Source: CBDCME01 sp965218865
Lineage (GTDB): Bacteria > Pseudomonadota > Alphaproteobacteria > JAAXGF01
Assembly (NCBI GenBank): GCA_965218865.1
Contig: CBDCME010000042.1
Coordinates: 1 to 36,923 of the forward strand
Length of the DNA: 36,923 nt
Direction: 5' to 3'
The notes under the pieces are model-generated. The model was not told the origin of the DNA. It was given only the letters and a program-made list of their open reading frames with translations, and ran no database searches. The position numbers and the translations under genes are program-made. This document shows, one piece after another, positions 8,216 through 16,659 of the stretch. Within the stretch, counting starts at the first letter, position 1, and the number at the start of each line of letters is the position of its first letter.

Positions 8216-8782
8216 ATGGCCGATAAATCAGGTTATTTCGAGGGTCAACTCCTCGTCGCCATGCCCCAGATGAGCGATCCGCGCTTCATACGCACGGTGA
8301 TTTACCTCTGTGCCCACAGCGCCGAAGGCGCCATGGGATTGGTCGTCAATAAATTGATCGACGCCGTTACGCTTCCCGATCTCCTGAGTCAACTCGCCAT
8401 CGAGGCCAGTCCGGCCACCAACCGGATCCGAGTTCATTTCGGCGGTCCCGTCGAAGTGGGCCGGGGCTTCGTCCTCCATTCCGACGATTACGTTCAGGAC
8501 GCCACTCTGCTGGTCAAGAAAGGTTTCGCCTTGACCGCGACGATCGACGTGCTGAGGGCCATCGCCGGCGGCGACGGTCCCGAGCGCAGCCTGTTCGCGC
8601 TTGGCTACGCCGGCTGGGCACCGGGCCAGTTGGATTCCGAGATTCAATCCAACGGCTGGCTCAACGTCGACGCCGACGACGACCTCGTCTTCGGGACCCC
8701 CCTCGACAATAAATGGCAGCGCGCGATCGCCAAGCTCGGAATCGATTACGCCATGCTCTCCGGTAGCGCCGGCCGCGCCTAA
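8216..8782 (+). CDS. yqgE: YqgE/AlgH family protein (UPF0301)
   Basis: A complete 188-residue member of UPF0301. Typical signatures are GYFEGQLLVAMPQMSDPRF at the start, YLCAHSAEGAMGLVVNK, VHFGGPVEVGRGFVLHSDD, and LFALGYAGWAPGQLDSEI, ending with DDDLVFGTPLDNKW. The family is soluble and cytoplasmic; its biochemical role is unsettled, with the Pseudomonas AlgH name coming from alginate regulation. In many alphaproteobacteria yqgE sits next to a DsbD/ScsB-like gene, as here, which supports the placement. The ATG is the only good start; the ribosome site is weak. No terminator hairpin is visible after the TAA. Confidence 0.93.
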   Translation: MADKSGYFEGQLLVAMPQMSDPRFIRTVIYLCAHSAEGAMGLVVNKLIDAVTLPDLLSQLAIEASPATNRIRVHFGGPVEVGRGFVLHSDDYVQDATLLVKKGFALTATIDVLRAIAGGDGPERSLFALGYAGWAPGQLDSEIQSNGWLNVDADDDLVFGTPLDNKWQRAIAKLGIDYAMLSGSAGRA

Positions 8783-8812
8783 AATTTTTCCGGGGGATAG
8801 TATAATTTTCCT

Positions 8813-9023
8813 GGGGACAGTATACCGTTTTTATGTGTTAGGCGGATGTGGTTATCGTTGAACCGCTCGCGTGATGCACTTTCCGAACAACAAGTAAATT
8901 TCGATCTCGTCATTTCCCGCATCGCTTCGGGAGCCGGCACGAAGGGCGACGGGCCGGCGCCGCGAGTTTTTGTACAGACTGTAAGGAGCGGAAATACTTC
9001 AATTAAATAGGTAAACTGTCCCC
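8813..9023. repeat. MITE-like unit bounded by 14-bp inverted repeats
   Basis: GGGGACAGTATACC at 8813-8826 pairs with GGTAAACTGTCCCC at 9010-9023 (13 of 14 complementary). The 211-bp interior has no gene and holds copy B of the dispersed repeat (8951-8970). A further half-copy of the end, CGGGGGATAGTATAATTTTC, starts at about 8791. Ends like these often flank REP-associated Y1 transposase genes; here only a non-coding remnant is present. Confidence 0.5.
8951..8970 (+). repeat. Dispersed repeat, copy B
   Basis: Exact 20-base match to 5690-5709, inside the inverted-repeat unit. Confidence 0.6.
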
Positions 9024-9119
9024 GTTTTAAGGCGGAGCGAATTTTTTCGTCGGTCCCGGGTTGCAGCCGTAATATCCTAAACTCCGGCTCACGACATCAT
9101 TTCCCCTGGTCGGTATTTG

Positions 9120-10567
9120 GTGACATCCCTCGACGAATCGAAACTCAACCGAAAACAAAAGGTCCGCCTTCATTCGGATCGGTTCGCTCCGGTGCGTCGG
9201 CTCTGGATCGACAAGAACAAGTATTACTATCGGAACGATCGGAGCTACATGGGGTTTCTCGTACCCGAAGGTGCCAGGGTCCTTGATCTCGGCTGTGGAA
9301 TCGGCGATCTCCTGGCCGCCTTGCGGCCGAGCCACGGGGTCGGCATCGACGGTAGCCGCGAGATGATCAAGGAGGCCCGCCGCAATTGTCCCGATCTCGT
9401 TTTTACGTCGGCGACATCGAGGATCCCGAGTTCATGAACGCATTCGGCGAAGGTCCGTTCAATTTCATCGTCATGTCGGATACGATCGGCGCGCTCGACG
9501 ATTGCGAGATCACCCTCGAATTGTTGCATCGGTTTTGCACCCCCGAAACGCGCATCGTCATCGCCTATTACTCGAATTATTGGGAACCGATCATCAGGAT
9601 CGGCGAGATCATGGGCCTGAAGATGCCCAACAAACCGCAGAACTATCTTTCGACCGACGATATCGTCGGCTTGATGAACCTCGCCAACATCGAGGTCATG
9701 AGGCGCGAATGGCGGCAACTTCTGCCGTCGCGGCTCCTCGGCCTCGGCATCCTCGTCAACCGCTACCTCGCGACCTTGCCGGGTATCCGGCGCCTGTGTC
9801 TGCGGAACTACGTCGTCGGCCGGCCCATGCCGCGCGCTAACCGATGCCTCAAGTCGGCGACGGTGGTGGTGCCTTGCCGCAACGAACGCGACAACGTCGA
9901 ATCGGCGGTCACGCGAATGCCCGAGATTTGCGACGACCTGGAAATACTATTCGTCTAAGGTCACAGTTCAGACGGGACCCTCGAAGAAATCCAGCGGGTC
10001 ATGGCGGCTTATCCGGAAAAGGACATCAAGGTCATTCAACAGGACGGGGTTGGCAAGGCCAACGCGGTGTTCCTGGGGTTCGAACAGGCCCGCGGGGACG
10101 TGCTCATGATTCTCGACGGCGATCTCACGGTCGCGCCCGAAAATCTGCCCAAATTCTGGAACGCCTTGGTCACCGGCAAGGGCGAATTCATCAACGGCAG
10201 CCGGCTCGTCTATCCCGTGGAAAAGCAAGCCATGCGCTTTCTCAATCATCTCGCCAACCGATTCTTTTCGATGATGTTTTCGTGGCTCTTGAACCAGCGC
10301 TTCACCGATACCCTGTGCGGCACGAAAGCGCTCACCCGGGTCCAATATCGGAAGATAAAGGCGGGCCGGGAATATTTCGGCAATTTCGATCCCTTCGGTG
10401 ATTTCGATCTCATTTTCGGGGCCGCCAAACTGAACCTCAAGATCGTTGAAATTCCTGTCCGTTACGTCGGCCGCACTTACGGGGAAACGCAGATTTCGCG
10501 CTTCCGCCACGGTTGGCTCCTGTTGCGGATGGTCGCCTACGCCTTTCGAAAGCTCAAGGCAATCTGA
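9120..10567 (+). pseudogene. SAM methyltransferase fused to GT2 glycosyltransferase, broken twice
   Basis: N-terminal half: class I methyltransferase with the SAM loop VLDLGCGIGDLLAAL near residue 50 and FNFIVMSDTIGAL. C-terminal half: a GT2 (dolichyl-phosphate-mannose-synthase-like) domain with SATVVVPCRNERDNVESAV, LMILDGDLTVAPENLPKFW, NGSRLVYPVEKQAMRFLNH and FTDTLCGTKAL. The frame breaks at a run of five T (9400-9404); six T would join PDLVF to YVGDIEDPEF. A TAA at 9956-9958 then sits where related proteins have Glu (ILFV-x-GHSSDGT), a single G-to-T change. No new start with a good ribosome site follows the TAA. The intact enzyme probably acted on cell-surface glycolipid with the next gene. 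Either break could be a sequencing error, but two together favour a pseudogene. Confidence 0.85.
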
Positions 10568-10573
10568 TCCACG

Positions 10574-11323
10574 ATGACCGGTAAGGCGCCCGCGCAAGAC
10601 GATCTCGCGACCTTGCGCCAACAACGCGATACCTGGTTGGCCAAGCCCGTGTTGCGCCTCGTCTACAACGATTTCTACCGGCGCATGTCGGCCCATCTGG
10701 TGGCCGGGCGAACCCTCGAGGTCGGCGGCGGTCCCGGTGGTCTCAAGGCCTTTCTGCCGGAAATCGTTTCGAGCGATATTCTCCCCGCCGAGTGGCTCGA
10801 CATGGTTGCCGACGCCCAAAGGCTGCCCTTCGCCGACGAGAGTTTTTGCAACATCTTCCTGGTCGACACCTTGCACCACCTCGAACGTCCGAAAGCCTTC
10901 TTCTCCGAGGCGGCCCGGGTTCTCGGCGGCGGCGGAAGAGTCATCCTCGTCGAACCCGCCATCACCCCAGTGAGCCACGTTTTTTACCGTTTCTTTCATC
11001 CCGAGCCAGTGCGCCTGGACGAAGATCCCCTAGCCGAAGGCGGTCTGGAGATCAGCAGCGATCCCTACGACGGCAATCAGGCGGTTCCGAGCCTGCTCTT
11101 CCTCCGCGACCCCGCGCGTTTCGAACGCCTGTGCCCGAAATTCACCGTCAAGGAAGTGCATTTGTTCGGACTCACCGCCTATCCCTTGTCGGGCGGATTC
11201 CGGCGCTGGTCACTATTGCCGCGGCGTCTTGCCGCCGCCCTGCTGAGAATCGAAAAACGTCTCGAACCCCGGATCGGACGCTGGCTGGCCTTCCGCCTGC
11301 TCGCCGTCGTCGAATGCCGGTGA
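10574..11323 (+). CDS. Class I SAM-dependent methyltransferase
   Basis: A 249-residue Methyltransf_11-type enzyme. Motif I is TLEVGGGPGGLKAF (residues 47-60). MVADAQRLPFADESFCNIFL covers the SAM-adenine and motif IV region, followed by VDTLHHLERPKAFFSEAARV and GGGGRVILVEPAITP. The C-terminal part with several aromatic and Arg residues is probably the acceptor-binding or membrane-facing region. It starts six bases after the broken methyltransferase-GT2 gene, so they formed an operon; the pair suggests methylated surface glycolipid or glycan synthesis. The acceptor cannot be told from sequence. No lesion is seen. Confidence 0.88.
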   Translation: MTGKAPAQDDLATLRQQRDTWLAKPVLRLVYNDFYRRMSAHLVAGRTLEVGGGPGGLKAFLPEIVSSDILPAEWLDMVADAQRLPFADESFCNIFLVDTLHHLERPKAFFSEAARVLGGGGRVILVEPAITPVSHVFYRFFHPEPVRLDEDPLAEGGLEISSDPYDGNQAVPSLLFLRDPARFERLCPKFTVKEVHLFGLTAYPLSGGFRRWSLLPRRLAAALLRIEKRLEPRIGRWLAFRLLAVVECR

Positions 11324-11363
11324 GCGGGTCGATCGCCTCGGCGCGGGAATGAAAGAAATCTCG

Positions 11364-11387
11364 AAAATCCTTCTTATCCTTTCATAG
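11364..11387 (+). promoter_or_regulatory. Candidate promoter/operator motif, copy 1
   Basis: AAAATC, an 8-base spacer, then CCTTTCATAG, located 56 bases before the native first ATG of the envelope operon. A second copy with 19 of 24 positions identical and the same internal spacing lies at 18004-18027 before the lipoprotein gene. The arrangement fits a two-box promoter read by one sigma factor or a shared operator. The sigma factor is not identifiable. Confidence 0.4.
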
Positions 11388-11462
11388 CTGGAGCTATAAA
11401 CCCGCGCCGGCGGGCCCATCGCCACGAGAGGAAACATACCCCATGCACGAAGGCTCGCAAGG

Positions 11463-11472
11463 AAACGCGATG
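11463..11472 (+). repeat. ISAs1 target-site duplication, left copy
   Basis: AAACGCGATG, repeated exactly at 13553-13562 on the other side of the element. ISAs1 elements make 8-10 bp duplications, so this marks a simple transposition without later rearrangement. Confidence 0.88.
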
Positions 11473-13552
11473 CAGGAACAATTTTTAGTCGCGGTTGAGG
11501 GTTCGGGATGAGTGGGATCGTGCTCGGTGCACGGGGTTCGGGGAGCCCCGAGCTTGCCTCGACGACGTCATGGGGACTGCTCGAAGCCACCGGACGGCGT
11601 TTTCGGATTCGACAGGCACACCGGTCCGCCCGCGCCGCTCGGCGGCACGTCCCGGTCCGGGGGAGAGGCGTGCTGTCTCAGGCGATGGGCGCGGTCATGA
11701 TCGCGTCGAGGGCCTCCTGCGCCCGGGCGGCATAGTGCCGGTTGGCCTCGGGCAGATAACGGAAGCGTCCGTCGCAGCGCACGATGGCGATGGCCGCGTT
11801 GGTCAAGCAGGCGAGATTTCTGGGCAGGTGACGCACGTAGGCCCGGCATCGGTCTTCGTCGTAGGTGAAGTCGCGCACGTAGTGCAGGCGGTTCTCGATA
11901 TGCCAGTGGTTGCGCACCAGTTCGAGCAACTCCTCGGGTCCGGCGCGCTCTGCGCCGAGCGAGGTGAGGCTCCAGGTCACCTTGATGCTGCGCTTGCCGG
12001 TCTTGAGGATCTCGCGTTCGCGCTCGATGCGCATGGCCTGGCGTCGCCCGTGGAGGTTGGCGTAGCCGTCCCACTCGGCAGCGGAGAGGTCGACGACGGC
12101 GCAGCGTCGGCGCTCGATGCGGCCATGGCCCTTGTCGACGGTTTCGTGCCAGAGCGCATCGCTGAAGTCGATCGCCTTGAGGTCTTCGAAGATCATCTCC
12201 TGGTTGTCCTTGACCGCGCTCATCACGTAGTCGGCGCGACGCCCGAGCAGGCAGCGCGCGGTCTCGTGCTGAGCGTGCATCGCGTCCATGGTGACGATCC
12301 GGCCTGTGAGGTCGAGGCCGCTGGAGAGTTCGCGCACGGCCGGGATTTCGTTGCTCTTGCGGTCGACCTCGACCTGCCCGAGGACCACGCCGGTGTCGTG
12401 CTCGACCGCCGCCACCATCATCCTGCGCCCGTCTTCGGTCTGCTTCGAGGCGCCGCGCAGATCCTTTCCGTCCATGGCGACCGGCGCGTGCGCGCTGCCA
12501 TGCTGGCCGGTCCACTGGCTAATCGCGTTGTCCAGGGTCTCTGGCGGCAGGGCGGTGAGGGTCTTGTGGAAGGTGGTGATCGCGGGCGGGGTGTAGCGCT
12601 GTTTGGAAGGGCTCCAGAACGCACCCACCGCCTCGAGCTGCTCCTGGGAGAGCAGGGCGGCGAACTGGGCGAACGCGTTCACCCCCCGGTATCCGGCAAG
12701 CCGGGCGGCGACGGCGATCACCAGAATGGTGTTGAGCGCATAGCGCTTGCCCCGGGCATGGCGGTACTCGGGCACCTCACCCAGACACTCGAACAGGCTG
12801 CGCAGCCGGGGCGCGGCCATCGGCTCGGTGTGCTGCTCGGCGTTCCAGTGTGCCGGCATCCCGGTACGGCTCAGCGCCTCGGGGGCGCCGTCTGTCAGTC
12901 CGAACACGAAGACCTCCTTGGGCTGACCGTGGTGGCGCCAGCGCGCTGCCCCTCCGGGCTCACGGGCAAAGCCCCGCGTCAGCCCCAGAGAGCGCCAGTT
13001 CGACGCGCGGTAGCAGGTGCCGGCAAATCGCGAGACGTCCACGAACGTCTCCGCCAGAAGAGCCGGATATCCGTGCACCGCCTGGATGTCCTCAGACAGC
13101 CGCCGCAGGCTCAGCCCCAGCACACGGGAGGCCAGGTTCGGCACTCGGCCAGGCGTCAGAATGACGAAGCGCGAGTTGTTGGCGATCAGATGCAGACGCC
13201 GGAACTGCTGCTCGGCCGACCACCCGATCCAGCGATCACGCGCGCCCAGCTTGAACGCGCCGGGCTGCCAGCCGATCAGTGCGAGCCAGGTCTCGCCATG
13301 CACCGCGACATGGCGCAGGCCCTTGCCGATGACGCCGTGGAACGCCAGGTAGTGGTGCTGCTCCACCAACCGGTCCCAGCGCCGGTGCTCCTGCGCGCCC
13401 CAGGTCGGACGCACCGTGACCGCGCGCAAATCAATGGACGAATCCGAGACCGGCAGCGTCGCCATGACCGGCACACTGCCACACCGAGAATGAAATGGCC
13501 AGCGCCGCGATCACCTCACCCTGATCACTGGGCGGACAAAAAACTAGCCCTG
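11473..13552 (-). mobile_element. ISAs1-family element (2080 bp) with a DruA-like fusion transposase
   Basis: The left end starts CAGGAACAATTTTTAGTC; the right end, read inward, starts CAGGGCTAGTTTTTTGTC. Imperfect inverted repeats and a 10-bp target duplication define it. It holds one minus-strand gene, antiparallel to the operon it enters. It is longer than usual ISAs1 elements because the transposase has an extra N-terminal domain. Confidence 0.85.
11678..13474 (-). CDS. ISAs1 transposase with N-terminal DruA-like (DUF4338) domain
   Basis: A 598-residue fusion. Residues about 28-170 match the DUF4338 domain of Druantia protein DruA: RRWDRLVEQHHYLAFHGVIG, RRLHLIANNSRFVIL, VPNLASRVLGLSLRRL and AGTCYRASNWRSLG. 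Residues about 220-598 are the ISAs1 transposase: Asp335 in AMDGKDLRGA, Asp397 in IVTMDAMHAQHETA, Glu527 in RNHWHIENRLHYVRDF, the expected DDE triad. Plain ISAs1 transposases are about 370 residues, so the extra domain explains the size. DruA's function is unknown; here it may help DNA recognition in transposition. The frame is unbroken. The start is GTG at 13474 or ATG at 13465. Confidence 0.88.
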   Translation of the reverse strand: MPVMATLPVSDSSIDLRAVTVRPTWGAQEHRRWDRLVEQHHYLAFHGVIGKGLRHVAVHGETWLALIGWQPGAFKLGARDRWIGWSAEQQFRRLHLIANNSRFVILTPGRVPNLASRVLGLSLRRLSEDIQAVHGYPALLAETFVDVSRFAGTCYRASNWRSLGLTRGFAREPGGAARWRHHGQPKEVFVFGLTDGAPEALSRTGMPAHWNAEQHTEPMAAPRLRSLFECLGEVPEYRHARGKRYALNTILVIAVAARLAGYRGVNAFAQFAALLSQEQLEAVGAFWSPSKQRYTPPAITTFHKTLTALPPETLDNAISQWTGQHGSAHAPVAMDGKDLRGASKQTEDGRRMMVAAVEHDTGVVLGQVEVDRKSNEIPAVRELSSGLDLTGRIVTMDAMHAQHETARCLLGRRADYVMSAVKDNQEMIFEDLKAIDFSDALWHETVDKGHGRIERRRCAVVDLSAAEWDGYANLHGRRQAMRIEREREILKTGKRSIKVTWSLTSLGAERAGPEELLELVRNHWHIENRLHYVRDFTYDEDRCRAYVRHLPRNLACLTNAAIAIVRCDGRFRYLPEANRHYAARAQEALDAIMTAPIA

Positions 13553-13562
13553 AAACGCGATG
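13553..13562 (+). repeat. ISAs1 target-site duplication, right copy
   Basis: AAACGCGATG, identical to 11463-11472. The final ATG is the alternative start of the truncated first operon gene. Confidence 0.88.
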
Positions 13563-13927
13563 ACCGAGATCGCCCTGGCGCTGTCCATGGGTTTTTTCAG
13601 CATTCTGGTGCTGACGATGGTTTCGATGGGTGCCGGAATCGGCGAATCGAGCGAGGGGACGACGGCGATTCTGACCCTCGTCCCGAGCGTCGAGGCCGCG
13701 GGCCGGAGCGACCAGGTCGACGACAACGACACGATCCTCATCTTTTACCAAGGTCAATATTTCGACAAGAATCTGGAGCGCCTGGACCCCCTTCGAGTCG
13801 TGCCGGATGGCCGTGTCGTGCTGGCGGTCGATCCGGACCTTCCCATGGCCGCGGTGATGAAAGCCTCCTCCCCCTTCGCCGCCGGCGAATTCGTGGTCGC
13901 GACATTGCAAACAATGGAGGAACGAAA

Positions 13928-14431
13928 ATGAAATCCCTGATCACATGCTGCCTCGCCATGAGCGCATTGCTGGGCGGCGCCTTCGATGCCGCGGCCCTGG
14001 CGCCGACGTCGCGCATCCTCTCCCGCCAGACGGTCAAGGCGCTGGTGATCGAGGAGGCCGGACGGTCGAACGTCCCGATTGCCCTCGCGCTGGCCATCGC
14101 CCACGCCGAATCGGCTTTCGACCCGGCGGCCGAGAGCTACGCCGGGGCCCGGGGGGTGATGCAGATCATGCCGGCGACCGCCCGCTCCGAATACGGCATC
14201 GGAGCCGACCTGCTCTGGAACCCCCGCCTCAACATCCGTCTCGGCCTCCACTTCATGGACCGGCTCATAAAGCGGTACAGGGGGCGCGTCGATCTGGCGC
14301 TTTCGCACTATAATGGGGGATCCGCGGTCGGGAAATGGCCCCATTCGCGTATCATCCCGGCAACGCTGAGATACGTCAAGAACGTCCAGAAGCTGCGGCG
14401 TTACTATCGGGGACAGCTGCAGGGTCATTGA
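13928..14431 (+). CDS. Envelope operon gene 2: secreted lytic transglycosylase (SLT, family 1)
   Basis: A 168-residue exported muramidase-like enzyme that cleaves the MurNAc-GlcNAc bond of peptidoglycan with 1,6-anhydro product. A signal peptide ends near residue 22 (CLAMSALLGGAFDAAALA). Catalytic Glu61 lies in AIAHAESAFDP, the next motif is ARGVMQIMPATA (residues 74-85), and SHYNGGSAVGKW replaces the usual AYNAG. The length is that of a bare SLT domain, so it probably relies on partners for localisation, as dedicated enzymes of secretion or motility machines do. Its ATG overlaps the previous stop as ATGA, and six bases separate it from the next gene. It appears intact. Confidence 0.92.
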   Translation: MKSLITCCLAMSALLGGAFDAAALAPTSRILSRQTVKALVIEEAGRSNVPIALALAIAHAESAFDPAAESYAGARGVMQIMPATARSEYGIGADLLWNPRLNIRLGLHFMDRLIKRYRGRVDLALSHYNGGSAVGKWPHSRIIPATLRYVKNVQKLRRYYRGQLQGH

Positions 14432-14437
14432 GTCGAC

Positions 14438-16090
14438 ATGCAAGGAGCGACAGCCGAATATCTGATCCGCGAGGCCGCCAAGAGCGGGGAACTCGCGGCC
14501 GCCCTTGACCTCGTCGGTGAAGCCAGCGCCCGCGGCGAGCGCAAGTTCGCCGCCTTCGTCTGCCGGGACCTGGCCCGGACGGTCGTTTGCCGAGCCTACG
14601 CCCCGACCCTGCTCGAGCTCGCCAACCTAGTCGTCGCGGCGGAAGCTTGCGAGCCGCGCCCCGGCCGCTACGAGAGCCTGTTCTGGTCCACCGGCGTCGC
14701 CCGTCCCTCGTCGTTTCGCGCCTTCGTCGAGGAGCGTCTATTGGCGCGCGGCGACAAGGGCGGAGACGTCGCGATGACCGACGCCGGAATCACGATCACC
14801 TATTTCGACGGAACCTTTTCCATCACCTTCGCGCGGATGCCGTTTTTGTCGGCGATGATGGAGTTTCTCGTCACGGTCATCGGCTACGCCGAACTCGACG
14901 ACCTTTGGGGCGAGCTTTTCCGCGCCGGCCCGAGCCGCGAACGGGTTTCCAAAGCCGCGAGCCGATTGTCGAAAATGGTGTACGAATACCTTAAGGCCCA
15001 CTTGTCCGCGGCCCAGGAGCAGCGAAACTTCAACCGCTTGGTATCGTTTCTACGCCAACGCGGCGTCGACGACTTCGGACCACAGGACATCACGGATTCC
15101 GTCATCCTGGACTTCTGGTTGGCCCAGGACGGGAAGAAAGGGGGTCTCGACTTCAAGACCTACGCCGCCGTGTTTCGGGTATTTTTACGCCTTCGCCAGG
15201 CCCTGGAAAGCAGCCAGGATCTGTCCGCCCTGAAGACGGCAACCGCCATCGGTTCCGATCGGGAGGCGGGCGAGGTCGATCCCGCGGCAATCGCCGCCGC
15301 GCTTGAAATCGTGGACGAGCCGGTCGACCTCCTGGCGGCGCTCGCGGCTTCGCCGAACGGGCCCGTGAAATTCCTGACGAATCGGGAGCGCGCGGAATTG
15401 ACATTGCTGCTCGAATGCGGAAGCCTCGCCGGCACGCTCTTACTTTCTTTTCTGCGCTGCGAGATTTTCGCGCCGACCCAGTCTCGGCTCATCCAGGCCC
15501 GCAGGCGAGGATCGCGGGCCCCCGAATTCCGCGACCTGATCGAAAGCGAAGAGGGGCCGGACTTCGAGGCCAGAATGGCGCGGTTCGAAGACCTGGAAAA
15601 ACAACTGGCGAAGGTTCTCGGAGCCGCTCTTTACGCGCTCCTTAGGGGCCGCCGCGCGGAAGCCTTCGAGATCATCCTCAGCCTCCATTCCAGCATCGAC
15701 GTCAGCGCCCTCTCGAGATGGCTCACGCGAAGTTCGAGCGGCGGCGCGGCCGTCCATCTGAAGGACGATTATCTCGAGCGAATTTTTTTGGCCCTCGAAA
15801 ACCCAAAGACGATCAACGACGAAATAGCCCGCGTGGTCGGTGGCGCTCGGCGGGCCTTCCAAGCGATCTCGCGGAAGGGTTTCAACAAGGACGACCTCGA
15901 CGATGACAAATGCATAGCCGCGTTTGCCAGCGGCGCCGAGCCGTTGCTCCGCATTCGCGAACGCCTCGGGGCCCTGTTCCGCGATTTCGCCCGGACGCGT
16001 CCCCCCGGAGGCGATTGGCGGACCCAGTTCACGCTGGACCGAGAAACCTTTCGCGGTCATTTTTGCTTCCTTTACGGAGTCCCGACATGA
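14438..16090 (+). CDS. Envelope operon gene 3: large alpha-helical cytoplasmic protein, unknown family
   Basis: This 550-residue protein has no signal peptide or membrane helix and is strongly helical, rich in Ala, Arg, Glu and Leu. Notable stretches are YLIREAAKSGELAAALDLV, a short beta-looking segment TDAGITITYFDGTFSITF, RVSKAASRLSKMVYEYLKAH, RQRGVDDFGPQDITDSVILD (reminiscent of repeats that recruit partners) and LTNRERAELTLLLECGSLAG. I do not recognise a family or catalytic motif. It ends in a 4-base ATGA overlap with gene 4, and the two probably act as a cytoplasmic pair docked on the membrane proteins encoded further on. The frame is clean over 1.65 kb. A scaffold or regulatory role is a guess. 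Confidence 0.8.
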   Translation: MQGATAEYLIREAAKSGELAAALDLVGEASARGERKFAAFVCRDLARTVVCRAYAPTLLELANLVVAAEACEPRPGRYESLFWSTGVARPSSFRAFVEERLLARGDKGGDVAMTDAGITITYFDGTFSITFARMPFLSAMMEFLVTVIGYAELDDLWGELFRAGPSRERVSKAASRLSKMVYEYLKAHLSAAQEQRNFNRLVSFLRQRGVDDFGPQDITDSVILDFWLAQDGKKGGLDFKTYAAVFRVFLRLRQALESSQDLSALKTATAIGSDREAGEVDPAAIAAALEIVDEPVDLLAALAASPNGPVKFLTNRERAELTLLLECGSLAGTLLLSFLRCEIFAPTQSRLIQARRRGSRAPEFRDLIESEEGPDFEARMARFEDLEKQLAKVLGAALYALLRGRRAEAFEIILSLHSSIDVSALSRWLTRSSSGGAAVHLKDDYLERIFLALENPKTINDEIARVVGGARRAFQAISRKGFNKDDLDDDKCIAAFASGAEPLLRIRERLGALFRDFARTRPPGGDWRTQFTLDRETFRGHFCFLYGVPT

Positions 16091-16659
16091 CGACAAGCTG
16101 GAAGGCCTATTCGGAACGGCAGCGCGGCCTCGCGCGCCGTACCTTCGAGGCGCTTTGCCTGCGCGACGAACTGGAGTTCCGAGATCCCGGTCCTTTGTCG
16201 GAGGAGTCCACAAAGGAATCGCCGCCGGCCGTCTCCTTCAGCGAACTCTTCGAGCTGGTTCGCGATCGGGCTCGCCCTCTCGACCCCGAGAACTCGGCGG
16301 CACTCTCGGCCAATCCCCGCCTGGCCGCGGATTTTCGGCGCCTCATCGCCAACCTGGCCCAGTACCAGGCGCCACGCATGGCGGCGGCGAGCACCGGTGA
16401 GGTTCACCGTCGCGAGGGGGCCGGTTTCGCGATCGAGTTTCGCGCCTCCCGGGTCGACCGCACGCAGGTTTACGTCAGCATCAGATTGGCCACCGCGGAA
16501 CGAAAGGCGCCCGAGGTGCTCTTCGTCTCGCGGGCCGGAGGACTCCTCAAGTACCCCTTGCCGCCCCTTTTGGGAGACACGGTCCAGCTGCTCCTGGAAA
16601 CGGGATCCGAATTGCTGACCGCGCTCCAGGATCCCTCGAGCGAGGTCTTTCTGTATTGA
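16087..16659 (+). CDS. Envelope operon gene 4: 190-residue cytoplasmic protein, unknown family
   Basis: The N-terminal half is helical and polar (SERQRGLARRTFEALCLRDE). The second half looks like a beta-rich domain: GFAIEFRASRVDRTQVYVSI, EVLFVSRAGGLLKYPLPPL, LLLETGSELLTALQDPSSEV. There is no signal peptide or helix. The frame runs open further upstream, but the ATG at 16087 overlaps the previous stop, so it is preferred. It ends by overlapping the next gene by four bases with a TTG start (TTGA). The tight coupling to genes 3 and 5 suggests the three form one complex. I know no homologous family. Confidence 0.78.
   Translation: MTTSWKAYSERQRGLARRTFEALCLRDELEFRDPGPLSEESTKESPPAVSFSELFELVRDRARPLDPENSAALSANPRLAADFRRLIANLAQYQAPRMAAASTGEVHRREGAGFAIEFRASRVDRTQVYVSIRLATAERKAPEVLFVSRAGGLLKYPLPPLLGDTVQLLLETGSELLTALQDPSSEVFLY

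Larger units (their letters stand above)
11443..13931 (+). pseudogene. Envelope operon gene 1: small single-pass membrane protein, split by ISAs1
   Basis: Removing the ISAs1 (11473-13552) and one copy of its 10-bp duplication restores one frame starting at ATG 11443: MHEGSQGNAM joined to TEIALALSMGFFSILVL. The protein has one N-terminal membrane helix (SMGFFSILVLTMVSMGAG) and a roughly 100-residue domain with DTILIFYQGQYFDKNLERLD and DGRVVLAVDPDLP. This outline recalls ExbD/TolR partners of MotA-type channels, but the helix has no obvious Asp, so that is weak inference. A shortened 123-residue version could start at ATG 13560, which lies in the duplicated target, but its native leader and promoter are 2 kb away. 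Its stop overlaps the next ATG (ATGA). Confidence 0.7.

Noticed and set aside
11678..13474. A complete Druantia defence system
   Set aside because: Only a DruA-like domain is present, fused to a transposase; no DruE-type helicase or other Dru genes lie nearby.
11495..14431. A 978-residue plus-strand open frame
   Set aside because: It is mostly antisense of the ISAs1 transposase fused by chance to the lytic transglycosylase, whose real start is ATG 13928.
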